From: Chloroflexi bacterium 54-19
Lineage (GTDB): Bacteria; Chloroflexota; Chloroflexia; Chloroheliales; Chloroheliaceae
DNA length: 64,000 nucleotides
Direction: 5' to 3'
Assembly: GCA_001898225.1 (NCBI GenBank)
Contig: MKTJ01000077.1
Span: forward strand, 318,352-382,351
Translations under genes and position numbers: made by a program
Shown here: piece after piece, positions 51,269-59,597 of the stretch
Layout: each line of letters opens with the position of its first letter
Numbering within the stretch: position 1 is the first letter of the stretch
The notes under the pieces: generated by a model
The model's database searches: none
The model's input: only the letters and a program-made list of their open reading frames with translations
Told to the model about the DNA's origin: nothing

Positions 51269-52459
51269 ATGAGTTTTGAGTACACCCTGGTAAAAAAATC
51301 GGCCCAGAGCGAAGCCCGCGTCGGGTTTCTGCAAACACCGCATGGGGTCATCGAAACCCCGGCCTTCATGCCGGTGGGCACCCAGGCTACCGTGAAAACG
51401 CTCAGCCGGGACGAATTGCTCGATATGGATGCCCAGATTATCCTGTCTAATACCTACCACCTCTACTTGCGGCCTGGCTCGGAACTGGTGGCCGAAATGG
51501 GCGGCTTACACAAGTTTATGAACTGGCCCCGGCCCATCCTGACCGATAGCGGCGGTTTCCAGGTCTTCAGTCTTGGCCCGCTCCGCAAGATTGACGAAGA
51601 AGGGGTCACCTTCCGGTCGCACATCGACGGCAGCACCCACCGTTTTACCCCCGAAAGCGTGATGCGGGTCGAAGAACAGCTTGGCGCGGATATAATCATG
51701 GCCTTTGACGAGTGCGCGCCTTACCCCTCCGACTACACCTACACCCGCGCCGCCATGGAGCGGACTCACCGCTGGGCCGCCCGCTGCTACACCGCCCACC
51801 GCGAGAGCGGCCTCTGGGAAAAACAGGCCCTTTTCGGGATAGTCCAGGGTGGTTTTTACAAGGAATTGCGCGAGGAAAGTTTGCGCTTTCTGACCCAGGG
51901 CGAACTCGATTTTCCCGGTTACTCGCTGGGTGGCCTTAGCGTGGGCGAACCCAAAGACATTTTCTACGAAACGCTTGAATATATCGCTCCCCAGATGCCC
52001 GTCCATAAGCCGCGCTACCTGATGGGAGTCGGTTCGCCGGAAGACCTGCTCGAAGGGGTCCAGCACGGCATTGATATGTTCGACTGCGTGCTGCCAACCC
52101 GGATTGCCCGTAATGGCGCTTGTATGGTGCCGGAAGGCCGCCTGAACCTGCGCAACGCCACCCTGGCCCGCGATGACCGTCCCATAATGGAAGGGTGCCG
52201 GTGTTATACCTGCCGGACTTACAGCCGGGCTTACCTGCGCCATCTTTTCAGGACCGAAGAAATCCTGGGGCTGCGTCTCGCCAGCATCCATAACGTCCAT
52301 TTCCTGCTAGACCTGATGCGCCAGGCGCGCCGGGCTATCCTCGAAGACCGTTTTGAAGATTTCCGCCTGGCCTTCCTGGAAAACTTCCGTATTATCCCGC
52401 ATGAGGTGCGCCAGCATAACCGGGAGAAACGCGAGGCCAGCCTGCGCGGCAAGAAATAG
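51269..52459 (+). CDS. tgt: Queuine/preQ1 tRNA-ribosyltransferase
   Basis: The 396-residue enzyme exchanges guanine 34 for preQ1 in tRNAs with GUN anticodons. It has the catalytic Asp segments LTDSGGFQVFSL and MFDCVLPTRIARNGA, plus the C-terminal zinc site in CRCYTCRTYSRAYLRHLF (three Cys and a downstream His in SIHNVHFLL). Length is typical (about 375-400). It is in a single-gene unit; no queA or preQ1 synthesis genes are adjacent. Confidence 0.95.
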   Translation: MSFEYTLVKKSAQSEARVGFLQTPHGVIETPAFMPVGTQATVKTLSRDELLDMDAQIILSNTYHLYLRPGSELVAEMGGLHKFMNWPRPILTDSGGFQVFSLGPLRKIDEEGVTFRSHIDGSTHRFTPESVMRVEEQLGADIIMAFDECAPYPSDYTYTRAAMERTHRWAARCYTAHRESGLWEKQALFGIVQGGFYKELREESLRFLTQGELDFPGYSLGGLSVGEPKDIFYETLEYIAPQMPVHKPRYLMGVGSPEDLLEGVQHGIDMFDCVLPTRIARNGACMVPEGRLNLRNATLARDDRPIMEGCRCYTCRTYSRAYLRHLFRTEEILGLRLASIHNVHFLLDLMRQARRAILEDRFEDFRLAFLENFRIIPHEVRQHNREKREASLRGKK

Positions 52460-52686
52460 GCATTAGCTTCAATTGCTTTTGACCGGACCACTTGCTAAAA
52501 TGTATTTGAGATACAAAGTTAAGTTGTAGTTGACAGATGCGCTTAACAACTCGTCGCAATTATCGGAATTATTTTGTAGTTTTCTAAAGGGTCTAAAAAT
52601 TCGTAGATTTAAACAGGGTCGGCCCGCCGGGTCGCCGGAAACAACCCGCAAAAGTTTTTTATAAAGTAAGGAAAGACAGGAATTTT

Positions 52687-54189
52687 ATGAGTTTAACCGA
52701 ACAACCGCCGGGCGCAACCGCTTCTAACGAGCCCACCTCCCAATCTCAGCCTGGCGGGATAATTTCTCGGCCTCAATTCCAGCCGGGCGAGGTCCAGGCT
52801 TATGATAATGTGTTACAGTTAATCGGCCAGACGCCCCTGGTAAAGTTGCCTCGCCTGACTCGCGGCCTCAAACCGACCGTCCTGGCGAAACTCGAAATGC
52901 TAAATCCCGGTGGTAGCGTCAAAGACCGCATCGGTATCAAAATGATTGAAGAAGCCGAACGTCGCGGCCTCTTACGCAAAGGTGGCACCATTGTCGAGCC
53001 TACCAGCGGTAATACCGGGGTGGGGCTGGCAATCGCGGCGGCTATCAAGGGTTACAAAGCTGTATTTGTCATGCCCGACAAGATGAGCCAGGAGAAAATC
53101 TCGCTGCTCAAGGCTTACGGCGCTGAAGTGGTGATTACCCCGACCGCCGTCCCCCGCGAGTCGCCCGAAAGCTATTACAGCGTGGCCGAGCGGTTAGCCA
53201 AAGAAATTCCGGGCGGTTTTCAACCCAACCAGTATTTTAACCCAGCCAACCCCCGCACCCACTACGAAACCACCGGCCCCGAAATCTGGGAACAGACTGC
53301 CGGGAAGATTGATTATTTCGTGGCGGGCGTCGGTACCGGCGGCACCATCAGCGGCGTTGCCAGGTATCTCAAAGAGAAAAATCCCAAAATTCGGATTGTG
53401 GGTGTCGACCCCGAAGGTTCGCTCTACACCGGCGATAAGGTCCGGCCCTACAAAATCGAGGGTATCGGTGAAGACTTCATCCCCGGTACGGTTGACCTGA
53501 GCCTGATTGACGAGTGGGTCACGGTCGGCGACCGCGATTCGTTCCTGATGGCCCGGCGGGCGGTCCGCGAGGAAGGGTTGCTCATTGGTGGTTCCTGTGG
53601 TACGGCCCTTTATGGCGCGCTCCAGGTTGCCAAGAACCTCGACGAGGATAAACTGGTGGTGGTGTTGCTGCCCGATAGTGGGCGCAGCTACCTGAGCAAG
53701 ATTTATAACGACGCCTGGATGCGGGACCAGGGCTTTACCGAGCGGTTCCCCTCGCACCCGCGTGTCCACGACCTCATTCATACTACCCCGGTTGAAGCGG
53801 GGCACGACCACCCGACCTTTATCACGGTCCGTTCCGACCAGTCGGTCAGCGAGGCGATTGCCGAACTGCACGCCCACAGCATCTCGCAGATGCCGGTCGT
53901 CAGCGAGAATGGCCTGGGTAACACCAAACTGGAAATCGTGGGCAGTATCCAGGAACGCACCTTGCTGGATAAAATATTCCGCAATCCTGAAATCGTGACG
54001 GCCCCGGTCGAGCAGGTGATGGATGCGCCCCTGCCGATGGTCGAGATTGACGAGGAAGTGGAAAATATCTTCCCGCTGTTTAGCACGAACGCCCCGGCCC
54101 TGGTCGTCGCCGAAAACGGCGAGCCGGTCGGGATTATCAGCCGGGCCGACTTGCTTGAATTTGTTGCCCAACAGCGCAACCACCGCTAA
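52687..54189 (+). CDS. Cystathionine beta-synthase (PLP domain plus CBS pair)
   Basis: The 500-residue enzyme has a fold-type II PLP domain (about 40-360) with Schiff-base Lys79 in NPGGSVKDRIG, the substrate loop EPTSGNTGVGLA, the phosphate loop GVGTGGTISG and GGSCGTALYGA. A C-terminal pair of CBS domains follows (about 375-500; SISQMPVVSE and NAPALVVAENGEPVGIISRADL). The CBS pair marks it as cystathionine beta-synthase and not cysteine synthase. It condenses homocysteine with serine, and the gamma-lyase-type gene at 54713 would complete reverse transsulfuration. ATG follows AAGGAAAGACAGG. Confidence 0.92.
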   Translation: MSLTEQPPGATASNEPTSQSQPGGIISRPQFQPGEVQAYDNVLQLIGQTPLVKLPRLTRGLKPTVLAKLEMLNPGGSVKDRIGIKMIEEAERRGLLRKGGTIVEPTSGNTGVGLAIAAAIKGYKAVFVMPDKMSQEKISLLKAYGAEVVITPTAVPRESPESYYSVAERLAKEIPGGFQPNQYFNPANPRTHYETTGPEIWEQTAGKIDYFVAGVGTGGTISGVARYLKEKNPKIRIVGVDPEGSLYTGDKVRPYKIEGIGEDFIPGTVDLSLIDEWVTVGDRDSFLMARRAVREEGLLIGGSCGTALYGALQVAKNLDEDKLVVVLLPDSGRSYLSKIYNDAWMRDQGFTERFPSHPRVHDLIHTTPVEAGHDHPTFITVRSDQSVSEAIAELHAHSISQMPVVSENGLGNTKLEIVGSIQERTLLDKIFRNPEIVTAPVEQVMDAPLPMVEIDEEVENIFPLFSTNAPALVVAENGEPVGIISRADLLEFVAQQRNHR

Positions 54190-54202
54190 ACAATTAGAGT
54201 TT

Positions 54203-54238
54203 TGAGGCTTGCCGCTTAGCAATATATTGCAAGCCTCA
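54203..54238 (+). terminator. Hairpin after the cystathionine beta-synthase gene
   Basis: TGAGGCTTGC and GCAAGCCTCA form a perfect 10-bp stem over a 16-base AT-rich loop. No U-tract follows, so it may be an attenuating or stabilising structure; it may lower expression of the next gene. Confidence 0.45.
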
Positions 54239-54315
54239 GACTACTCTAACCAATGCTCTAGAAAGCTTTAAGAAGCTACCTTTGCAAAACATCTCTGGCG
54301 GAATGGAAATAAATT

Positions 54316-54618
54316 ATGGGCTGGGCGAATTTTGCAATCGAAAAGCTGGGAAAGGGAGAGACGGTTCAAATCAGGCCTAGAGGTAACTCCATGACCGGCA
54401 AAGTTAACGATGGGGCGCTGGTAACGCTGGCTCCCTGTGACCCGACCATTTTAAAGACCGGCGACGTGGTGCTGGTAAGGGTACACGGCAATGTGTTTTT
54501 GCACCTGATAAAAGCTACCAACCAGGACCGCTTTTTAATCGGTAATAACCGGGGTAGGATTAATGGCTGGGTCGGTCCTAACGCCATTTATGGAATTGCA
54601 GTCAAAGTAGAAAATTAG
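54316..54618 (+). CDS. One-domain S24/S26-like serine protease
   Basis: The 100-residue protein is little more than the LexA/signal-peptidase-type catalytic fold: Ser25 in RPRGNSMTGKVNDG and a candidate Lys66 in VFLHLIKAT, 41 residues apart, as in Ser-Lys dyad proteases. TGDVVLVRVHG and YGIAVKV fit the beta-strands. There is no DNA-binding or transmembrane domain. It lies between the two transsulfuration genes in the same orientation. Its role could be self-processing or cleavage of a partner; it may also be inactive. Confidence 0.65.
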   Translation: MGWANFAIEKLGKGETVQIRPRGNSMTGKVNDGALVTLAPCDPTILKTGDVVLVRVHGNVFLHLIKATNQDRFLIGNNRGRINGWVGPNAIYGIAVKVEN

Positions 54619-54712
54619 CTTTCTTTTCCACTTGGGAGCCAGGTTTCCAACCGGGTAGCAAGGCCATAAGGAGTAATATTCTTTCCACAAATTTAGACAG
54701 AAAGAAGAAACG

Positions 54713-55867
54713 ATGAAAGGTGATGTAAACCAGAGCGGGTTTGCCACACGCGCCATTCACGCCGGGCAAGCCCCCGACCCGACTACCGGGGCCGTGACGG
54801 TGCCGATTTACCAGACCTCGACCTACGCCCAGGAGCGGGTCGGCCAGCACAAGGGTTATGAATATTCCCGGACCCACAACCCGACCCGGACGGCCCTGGA
54901 AGAATGTATCGCCTCGCTGGAAGGTGGGGCCGATACCTACGGCCTGGGGTTTGCCAGCGGGATGGCCGCTATCAATAATTTGATGTACCTGGCCCGGCCC
55001 GGCGACCACGTGGTCTTGAGCGACGATGTCTATGGCGGGACTTTCCGGCTTTTCGATAAGGTGTTGAAAAACTATGGTATCGAGTATACCCTCTCGAACC
55101 TGACCGACCTGGAACGCGCCGCCGGGGCCTTCCGCGCCACCACCCGCTTTGTCTGGTTGGAAACGCCGACTAATCCCTGGCTGAAGATTATTGATATTCG
55201 CCAGGTGGCGGAAATGGCCCACAATTACGGAGCTAAACTGGTCGTGGATAACACTTTCGCCTCGCCCTATCTCCAGCGCCCGCTGGAACTGGGAGCGGAC
55301 GTGGTAGTCCATAGCTCGACCAAGTACCTGGGGGGTCACAGCGACGCGGTCGGCGGCCTCATGGTGACGAAGGATAAAGAGTTGCGCGACCGGGTGGCCT
55401 TTCACCAGAACGCTACCGGGGCCGTCCCTGGCCCGTTTGATAGCTGGCTGGTGCTGCGCGGCCTGAAAACCCTGCCGATACGCATGCGCGCCCACGGCGA
55501 AAACGCCCTGGCCGTCGCCAAATTCCTGGCCGAGCATCCCAAAGTCGAGCAGGTAATTTATCCCGGTCTGCCCAGCCATCCTCAGCATGAACTGGCAAAG
55601 GAGCAGATGGACGGTTTTGGCGGGATGGTTTCGTTTATCGCTAAAGGCGGTTACGAGGTAGCCCTGGAAATGGTTTCCCGGACCAAAATCTTTACCCTGG
55701 CCGAAAGCCTGGGTGGGGTCGAATCGCTAATTGAGCATCCCGGCGCGATGACGCACGCCAGCCTGGCCGGTAGCCCTATCGAAATGCACCCTGGCCTGGT
55801 CCGGCTTTCGGTCGGCATCGAAACGGTTGACGACCTCATAAAAGACCTTGAACAGGCCCTGGCCTGA
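54713..55867 (+). CDS. Cystathionine gamma-lyase/gamma-synthase family PLP enzyme
   Basis: The 384-residue PLP enzyme of the Cys/Met metabolism family has YSRTHNPTRTALE (residues 51-63), SGMAAIN, the substrate Asp in VVDNTFASPYLQRPLELGADVV, Schiff-base Lys204 in HSSTKYLGGHSD and ESLIEHPGAMTHA. Downstream of a cystathionine beta-synthase gene, gamma-lyase (cystathionine to cysteine) is the likeliest role; gamma-synthase cannot be excluded by sequence alone. ATG is preceded by GAAAGAAG. Confidence 0.9.
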   Translation: MKGDVNQSGFATRAIHAGQAPDPTTGAVTVPIYQTSTYAQERVGQHKGYEYSRTHNPTRTALEECIASLEGGADTYGLGFASGMAAINNLMYLARPGDHVVLSDDVYGGTFRLFDKVLKNYGIEYTLSNLTDLERAAGAFRATTRFVWLETPTNPWLKIIDIRQVAEMAHNYGAKLVVDNTFASPYLQRPLELGADVVVHSSTKYLGGHSDAVGGLMVTKDKELRDRVAFHQNATGAVPGPFDSWLVLRGLKTLPIRMRAHGENALAVAKFLAEHPKVEQVIYPGLPSHPQHELAKEQMDGFGGMVSFIAKGGYEVALEMVSRTKIFTLAESLGGVESLIEHPGAMTHASLAGSPIEMHPGLVRLSVGIETVDDLIKDLEQALA

Positions 55868-55893
55868 CCCTCGGCTGTTAAAATAAACTAAGA

Positions 55894-55935
55894 AAACCCG
55901 GTTTCCTTTTTGATAGGGAGCCGGGTTTGTTTTAT
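55894..55935 (+). terminator. Rho-independent terminator
   Basis: AAACCCGGTTTCC and GGGAGCCGGGTTT form a stem (with small mismatches) followed by GTTTTATTTT. It lies between the convergent PLP-enzyme and TetR genes. Confidence 0.85.
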
Positions 55936-56003
55936 TTTATGGCTATCAATACCAGGTTTTTAGGCTACCGGTGACAATACGGATGTAACGGGTAGGACGG
56001 TTA

Positions 56004-56663
56004 TCAGATGTTCCCGTATGTTTCACCGGGGGCGAATTCTATACGTTGATTTTCCCTGAGCTGAACATAGCCGTAAGCCATAAACCGGATAACCCAGCTT
56101 GCCATTTGTTCGGGTGTGTAGGGCCGCCCGTTTTCGAGCCACCAGCTTATCATTCCAACCAGGAGGTTGGCGACACAGGCCATTACAACCTCAATAGGCG
56201 GATTAGTACCTTTTGGAGAATAACCCTGGCCTGAAAAGGATTTTTCTCGCAACTCTTCCCGCTCCTGCACAACCATCATTATCCGGTCACGCAGCCTGGC
56301 GGCAAATAAAGGATTGCCCCGCGGACCTAACAAAGCCTCATAGATTTTGTGGTTCTGGTCGATATGTTCGAATATCTTTATAAAATGGACCGGCTTCTTG
56401 TTAAAGTTTATTTTATTAACGGGTAATATGTTCTGGCCGATGCTTTGTACCATCTGGTTAAGCATGTCCCCGAATATTTTCTCCATCAGGTCGTACTTAT
56501 CCTGGTAATGGCGGTAAAAGGTGGCCCGGTTGACCATCGCTCGTTCGGCAATATCCCCTACACTGATAGCGTCAAAATTCCGCTCGGCTACCAGCTCTAT
56601 TAAAGCTTCCTGTAGCATTTTTTGAGTTCGCCTGACTCTTAAATCGCTCTTTTCCTGCGTCAT
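56004..56663 (-). CDS. TetR-family transcriptional regulator
   Basis: The 219-residue protein has a TetR helix-turn-helix near the N-terminus (about 14-60: LQEALIELVAERNFDAISVG and DIAERAMVNRATFYRHYQDK) and a helical ligand-binding domain with MACVANLLVGMISWWLENGR near the C-terminus. It is divergent from a DHA2 exporter gene, the usual arrangement for a drug-responsive repressor. The start at 56663 has AGAGGG upstream, and a 14-bp palindrome lies 12 bases before the ATG. Confidence 0.9.
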   Translation of the reverse strand: MTQEKSDLRVRRTQKMLQEALIELVAERNFDAISVGDIAERAMVNRATFYRHYQDKYDLMEKIFGDMLNQMVQSIGQNILPVNKINFNKKPVHFIKIFEHIDQNHKIYEALLGPRGNPLFAARLRDRIMMVVQEREELREKSFSGQGYSPKGTNPPIEVVMACVANLLVGMISWWLENGRPYTPEQMASWVIRFMAYGYVQLRENQRIEFAPGETYGNI

Positions 56664-56675
56664 TTGGCCCTCTTT

Positions 56676-56689
56676 GTCGCATATGCGAC
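56676..56689. promoter_or_regulatory. Palindromic operator candidate for the TetR regulator
   Basis: GTCGCATATGCGAC is a perfect 14-bp palindrome in the 149-base divergent spacer, directly upstream of the tetR ribosome binding site and about 125 bases from the exporter start. Confidence 0.6.
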
Positions 56690-56812
56690 GCTTACCTCTC
56701 ACTGTTTATTGTTTGCCTTATTTATTTAATTTACATTCTATTTAAGCAACAAAAAAGTATTTTTACAACACCTGTTGCATATCTTTGTATAAAAGCAAAA
56801 AGGAAAAGTGTT

Positions 56813-58333
56813 ATGGTTTCAAATTCAAAAATGGCCCCGACGGCCTTATCTAATAAATGGCTTGTAATAGTGACCGTAGTTTTTGGGTCTTTTATGGCAA
56901 TGCTTGACTCGACCATAGTCAATATCGCGGTTCCTCAACTGCGAACGGCTTTTGGGGTTGGAATTGATGATGTGCAGTGGGTAGTAACGGCTTATCTGCT
57001 TACCCTGGGAGTGGTCACTCCCCTATCCGCCTACTTCGCGAATAATTTCGGCATCAAACGGTCTTACCTGGTGTCCCTTTTTATCTTTACCCTTGGTTCT
57101 TTATTGTGCGGTATCTCCTGGGATTTACCGTCACTGGTCGTCTTCCGGGTATTACAGGCGGTTGGTGGTGCAGCTATCCTGCCCTTATCAATCACTATTG
57201 CTTTAAGAGCTTTTCCGCCGGAGCAGCGGGGTTTAGCGGTATCGAGCGTAGGTGTCCCGACCCTGTTAGCCCCGGTGCTGGGTCCGGTGCTGGGCGGTTA
57301 TATCATAACTTATGCTCACTGGTCGCTGATTTTCTTTATTAACTTGCCGATTGGGCTGGTGGGGCTGGTTTTGGGTTGGTTCGTGCTGGTCGAGGCACGG
57401 CACGAAAAGCGCAGCCGTTTCGACTGGCCGGGTTTCCTGGCTATCGGCTATGGCACCGCCGCCATCATATACGCCGTTACCGAGGTGACGAGGGAAGGCT
57501 GGGGTTCCTTAAAAGTTGAAATATTCCTCTGGACAGGTGCCCTGGCCCTCGCTTTGTTCGTGGTGGTGGAAGTCTGGAAAATGCACCGGGGCGCTGATAT
57601 GCTGTTGGACCTGCGGCTTTTTCGCTACCGTTCGTTTGTGGTGGGCAACCTGGCCCTGGTGGTCTATATATTTGCCCTCATGGGCGCGACCTTTCTGATA
57701 CCCATCTACTTGCAAGAGTTACGCGGCCAGAACGCCTTTGACGCGGGCACGACCATGATTTTTCAGGCTATCACCTCCATGGTCTTCTCCCTGCTAGGCG
57801 GTCGCCTGGCCGACCGTATAGGGGCCCGCCCGGTCGTATTGACGGGCCTGACTATCCTGGCCGTCATAACATGGTTCTTCACCTCGCTCCAACTGGATAC
57901 CCCTTTCTGGATGCTGGATATTTTTCTGGCCGTGCGCGGGGTGGGACTGGGGCTGACTTCGCAACCGTTGGTGGCCGCCTCTTTGGCCGATGTGCGAGGC
58001 GCAGGTGAAACCGCCAGTGCCTCGACCGTGACAACCGTTATCCGCAATGTCGTGGGCTCGGTCGCGGTCGCCATCCTGGCAACCATCGTCCAGTCGAATA
58101 CGGCGACTCACCTGCAAACCTTATCCGCCCAACCGGGTCAGGCTAACGGCAGCAAGTTGCTGGGACAGCAGGCCGCGCTCCTGGGGATGCAGGACGCCTT
58201 CACGATTTCAATCTTTCTGGTCCTGGCTGGTATCGGGGCGGTCTTCTTCCTGAAAGGCGGTAAGACTGTGAAAGTCACCGCGCCGTCCCCGCAACCTGTC
58301 ACCGAACCGGAAAAGTTTGAGGTTAAAAGTTAA
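56813..58333 (+). CDS. DHA2-family MFS multidrug exporter (14 TM)
   Basis: The 506-residue integral membrane protein belongs to the EmrB/QacA drug:H+ antiporter family. Motif D1 is seen in FMAMLDSTIVNIAVPQL, motif A-like LSAYFANNFGIKRSYLVS in loop 2-3 and motif C in VPTLLAPVLGPVLGGYI (helix 5). Fourteen hydrophobic segments are visible. Substrates are unknown. ATG is preceded by AAAAAGGAAAAG. Its regulator is probably the divergent TetR protein. Confidence 0.93.
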   Translation: MVSNSKMAPTALSNKWLVIVTVVFGSFMAMLDSTIVNIAVPQLRTAFGVGIDDVQWVVTAYLLTLGVVTPLSAYFANNFGIKRSYLVSLFIFTLGSLLCGISWDLPSLVVFRVLQAVGGAAILPLSITIALRAFPPEQRGLAVSSVGVPTLLAPVLGPVLGGYIITYAHWSLIFFINLPIGLVGLVLGWFVLVEARHEKRSRFDWPGFLAIGYGTAAIIYAVTEVTREGWGSLKVEIFLWTGALALALFVVVEVWKMHRGADMLLDLRLFRYRSFVVGNLALVVYIFALMGATFLIPIYLQELRGQNAFDAGTTMIFQAITSMVFSLLGGRLADRIGARPVVLTGLTILAVITWFFTSLQLDTPFWMLDIFLAVRGVGLGLTSQPLVAASLADVRGAGETASASTVTTVIRNVVGSVAVAILATIVQSNTATHLQTLSAQPGQANGSKLLGQQAALLGMQDAFTISIFLVLAGIGAVFFLKGGKTVKVTAPSPQPVTEPEKFEVKS

Positions 58334-58356
58334 GACCAGGAGTATAAAAAGCAAAA

Positions 58357-58385
58357 ACGACCAAATTAACCTGGTCGTCTTTACT
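58357..58385 (+). terminator. Probable rho-independent terminator
   Basis: ACGACCA and TGGTCGT pair over 7 bp and are followed by CTTTACT, 23 bases after the exporter stop. The U-tract is short. Confidence 0.55.
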
Positions 58386-58426
58386 AAATTGTCTGAAGCC
58401 GGATTATTGGAATTCCGCGCGAGGGC

Positions 58427-58672
58427 CTAGTGCTCGCCCTTAAACTCCGCCTGGGTATTTATCTGAATCCAGGGTTGTTCAAACCGGCAGTACTCGGCCC
58501 GGTGCCCATCGAATGAGGCCGGGAGCGGTCCGTCGGTTTTGTGATGAAGGATTCTATTGCTATCGAGTACGCGATAGTGACCGGCTTTAGCCCACTGCCC
58601 GGCCATAAAGACTTCTTCACCGTAATCATTAAAAATAGGGACGCTTTTGAGGACTTCATCTCTGCTGATCAT
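58427..58672 (-). CDS. Small hypothetical protein
   Basis: The 81-residue soluble protein begins MISRDEVLKSVPIF and contains FMAGQWAKAGHYRVLD and a Trp/Phe-rich C-terminus. A good ribosome binding site (GGAGG, 10 bases before the ATG at 58672) supports it as real. I recognise no family. An upstream in-frame start at 58705 lacks such a site. Confidence 0.6.
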   Translation of the reverse strand: MISRDEVLKSVPIFNDYGEEVFMAGQWAKAGHYRVLDSNRILHHKTDGPLPASFDGHRAEYCRFEQPWIQINTQAEFKGEH

Positions 58673-59044
58673 AGTAATAGCCTCCTCGCTACATGCTGTG
58701 ACCACCAGTGCTACCGAAAAAATAACACTGACAACCGTATAGCAACAACCTGACAGACTAAGAACTTTTGCACCGTTAATTTGTTAGGATGTTGAATTGT
58801 GAGTCTAATGGGTGCTAACTAACCTGTTTTTCGTGGACTTACGCCGGTTAAATACTTCGAGTTTTCAATACGAGGCATCGAAAAAATTACATTACTCTCC
58901 AGGGTTTCGATTCAAGCTTAACACACTAAAACGGCGCCGTCAATACGTGGCAAAGGCCATTCCCGGTTTTCTATCGTTTTTCTTACGCTCATTGCTAGCC
59001 CCAATGATTGCGTGGTAATTTTAACACCTGTTTAACAGGCCGGT
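58673..59044. other. Intergenic region without visible features
   Basis: These 372 AT-rich bases lie between two minus-strand genes. They must hold the promoter of the small gene ending at 58427. I see no repeat, hairpin or open frame that I would support. Confidence 0.5.
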
Positions 59045-59521
59045 TTAAGGAGTCAATACCCTCAATCTCTTGCCGGAGGAAGCGAAGCGGTCGAGGTAAG
59101 CGGCCATATCGCCAGGTGAAACCTGGAACAACACCTTGAATTGCCCCGCCGGACGGTTTGTCGCGGTTTTGGCGAGTTGCTCGATAAGTTCGCCAAAGAC
59201 TTCCGGGGATTCGTCGCAAAGTAAGTAGGGAGCGTAACTGAACAATATTAGGAGCTGTCCGTCCGGCAACCAGTTTAAATCGTTAAGACAGGCCGCGAAA
59301 TTCTCCCACAGTTCCACGAAATCGCCGGGAAACTGCAAGGCCGCCCCGGCTTCGTTGAAAAAGGCTTCCTCGTTGGTGCTTTTATCGCCCCGGATGACCC
59401 GGATGGTTGTTGCCGGGAAAGCCTGAGCCAGGTCACGCCGTAGCGCCATCACTTCCGGCGCCTCCAGCCCTATCACGTAAAAGCTCGGCCCGTTTTGTTC
59501 GAATATCTGGTTGTAATTCAT
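59045..59521 (-). CDS. Barstar-like (barnase-inhibitor family) protein
   Basis: The 158-residue protein has the barstar-family layout. After an N-terminal strand (PSFYVIGLEAPE) comes KSTNEEAFFNEAGAALQFPG, then DFVELWENFAACLNDLNWLP, which matches the FPxxFxxxWxxxxxxLxDLxWL block. Barstar proteins bind and inhibit ribonucleases. No barnase-like gene is in the window. The start at 59521 follows GGGTAGGT; the open frame extends further upstream but overlaps the glycosyltransferase gene. It is the last gene of a possible three-gene unit. Confidence 0.6.
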   Translation of the reverse strand: MNYNQIFEQNGPSFYVIGLEAPEVMALRRDLAQAFPATTIRVIRGDKSTNEEAFFNEAGAALQFPGDFVELWENFAACLNDLNWLPDGQLLILFSYAPYLLCDESPEVFGELIEQLAKTATNRPAGQFKVLFQVSPGDMAAYLDRFASSGKRLRVLTP

Positions 59522-59597
59522 TTTGATACCTACCCTATCTTTTTGCATTGCAGCGTATTTAGGGAATAGCCTGAAAGTGGCCGAGATACCTGGGCGA

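Noticed and set aside
58812..59018. Plus-strand frame of 68 codons in the 58.7-59.0 kb spacer
   Set aside because: No ribosome binding site and no recognisable features; it ends against the 3' end of the barstar-like gene.
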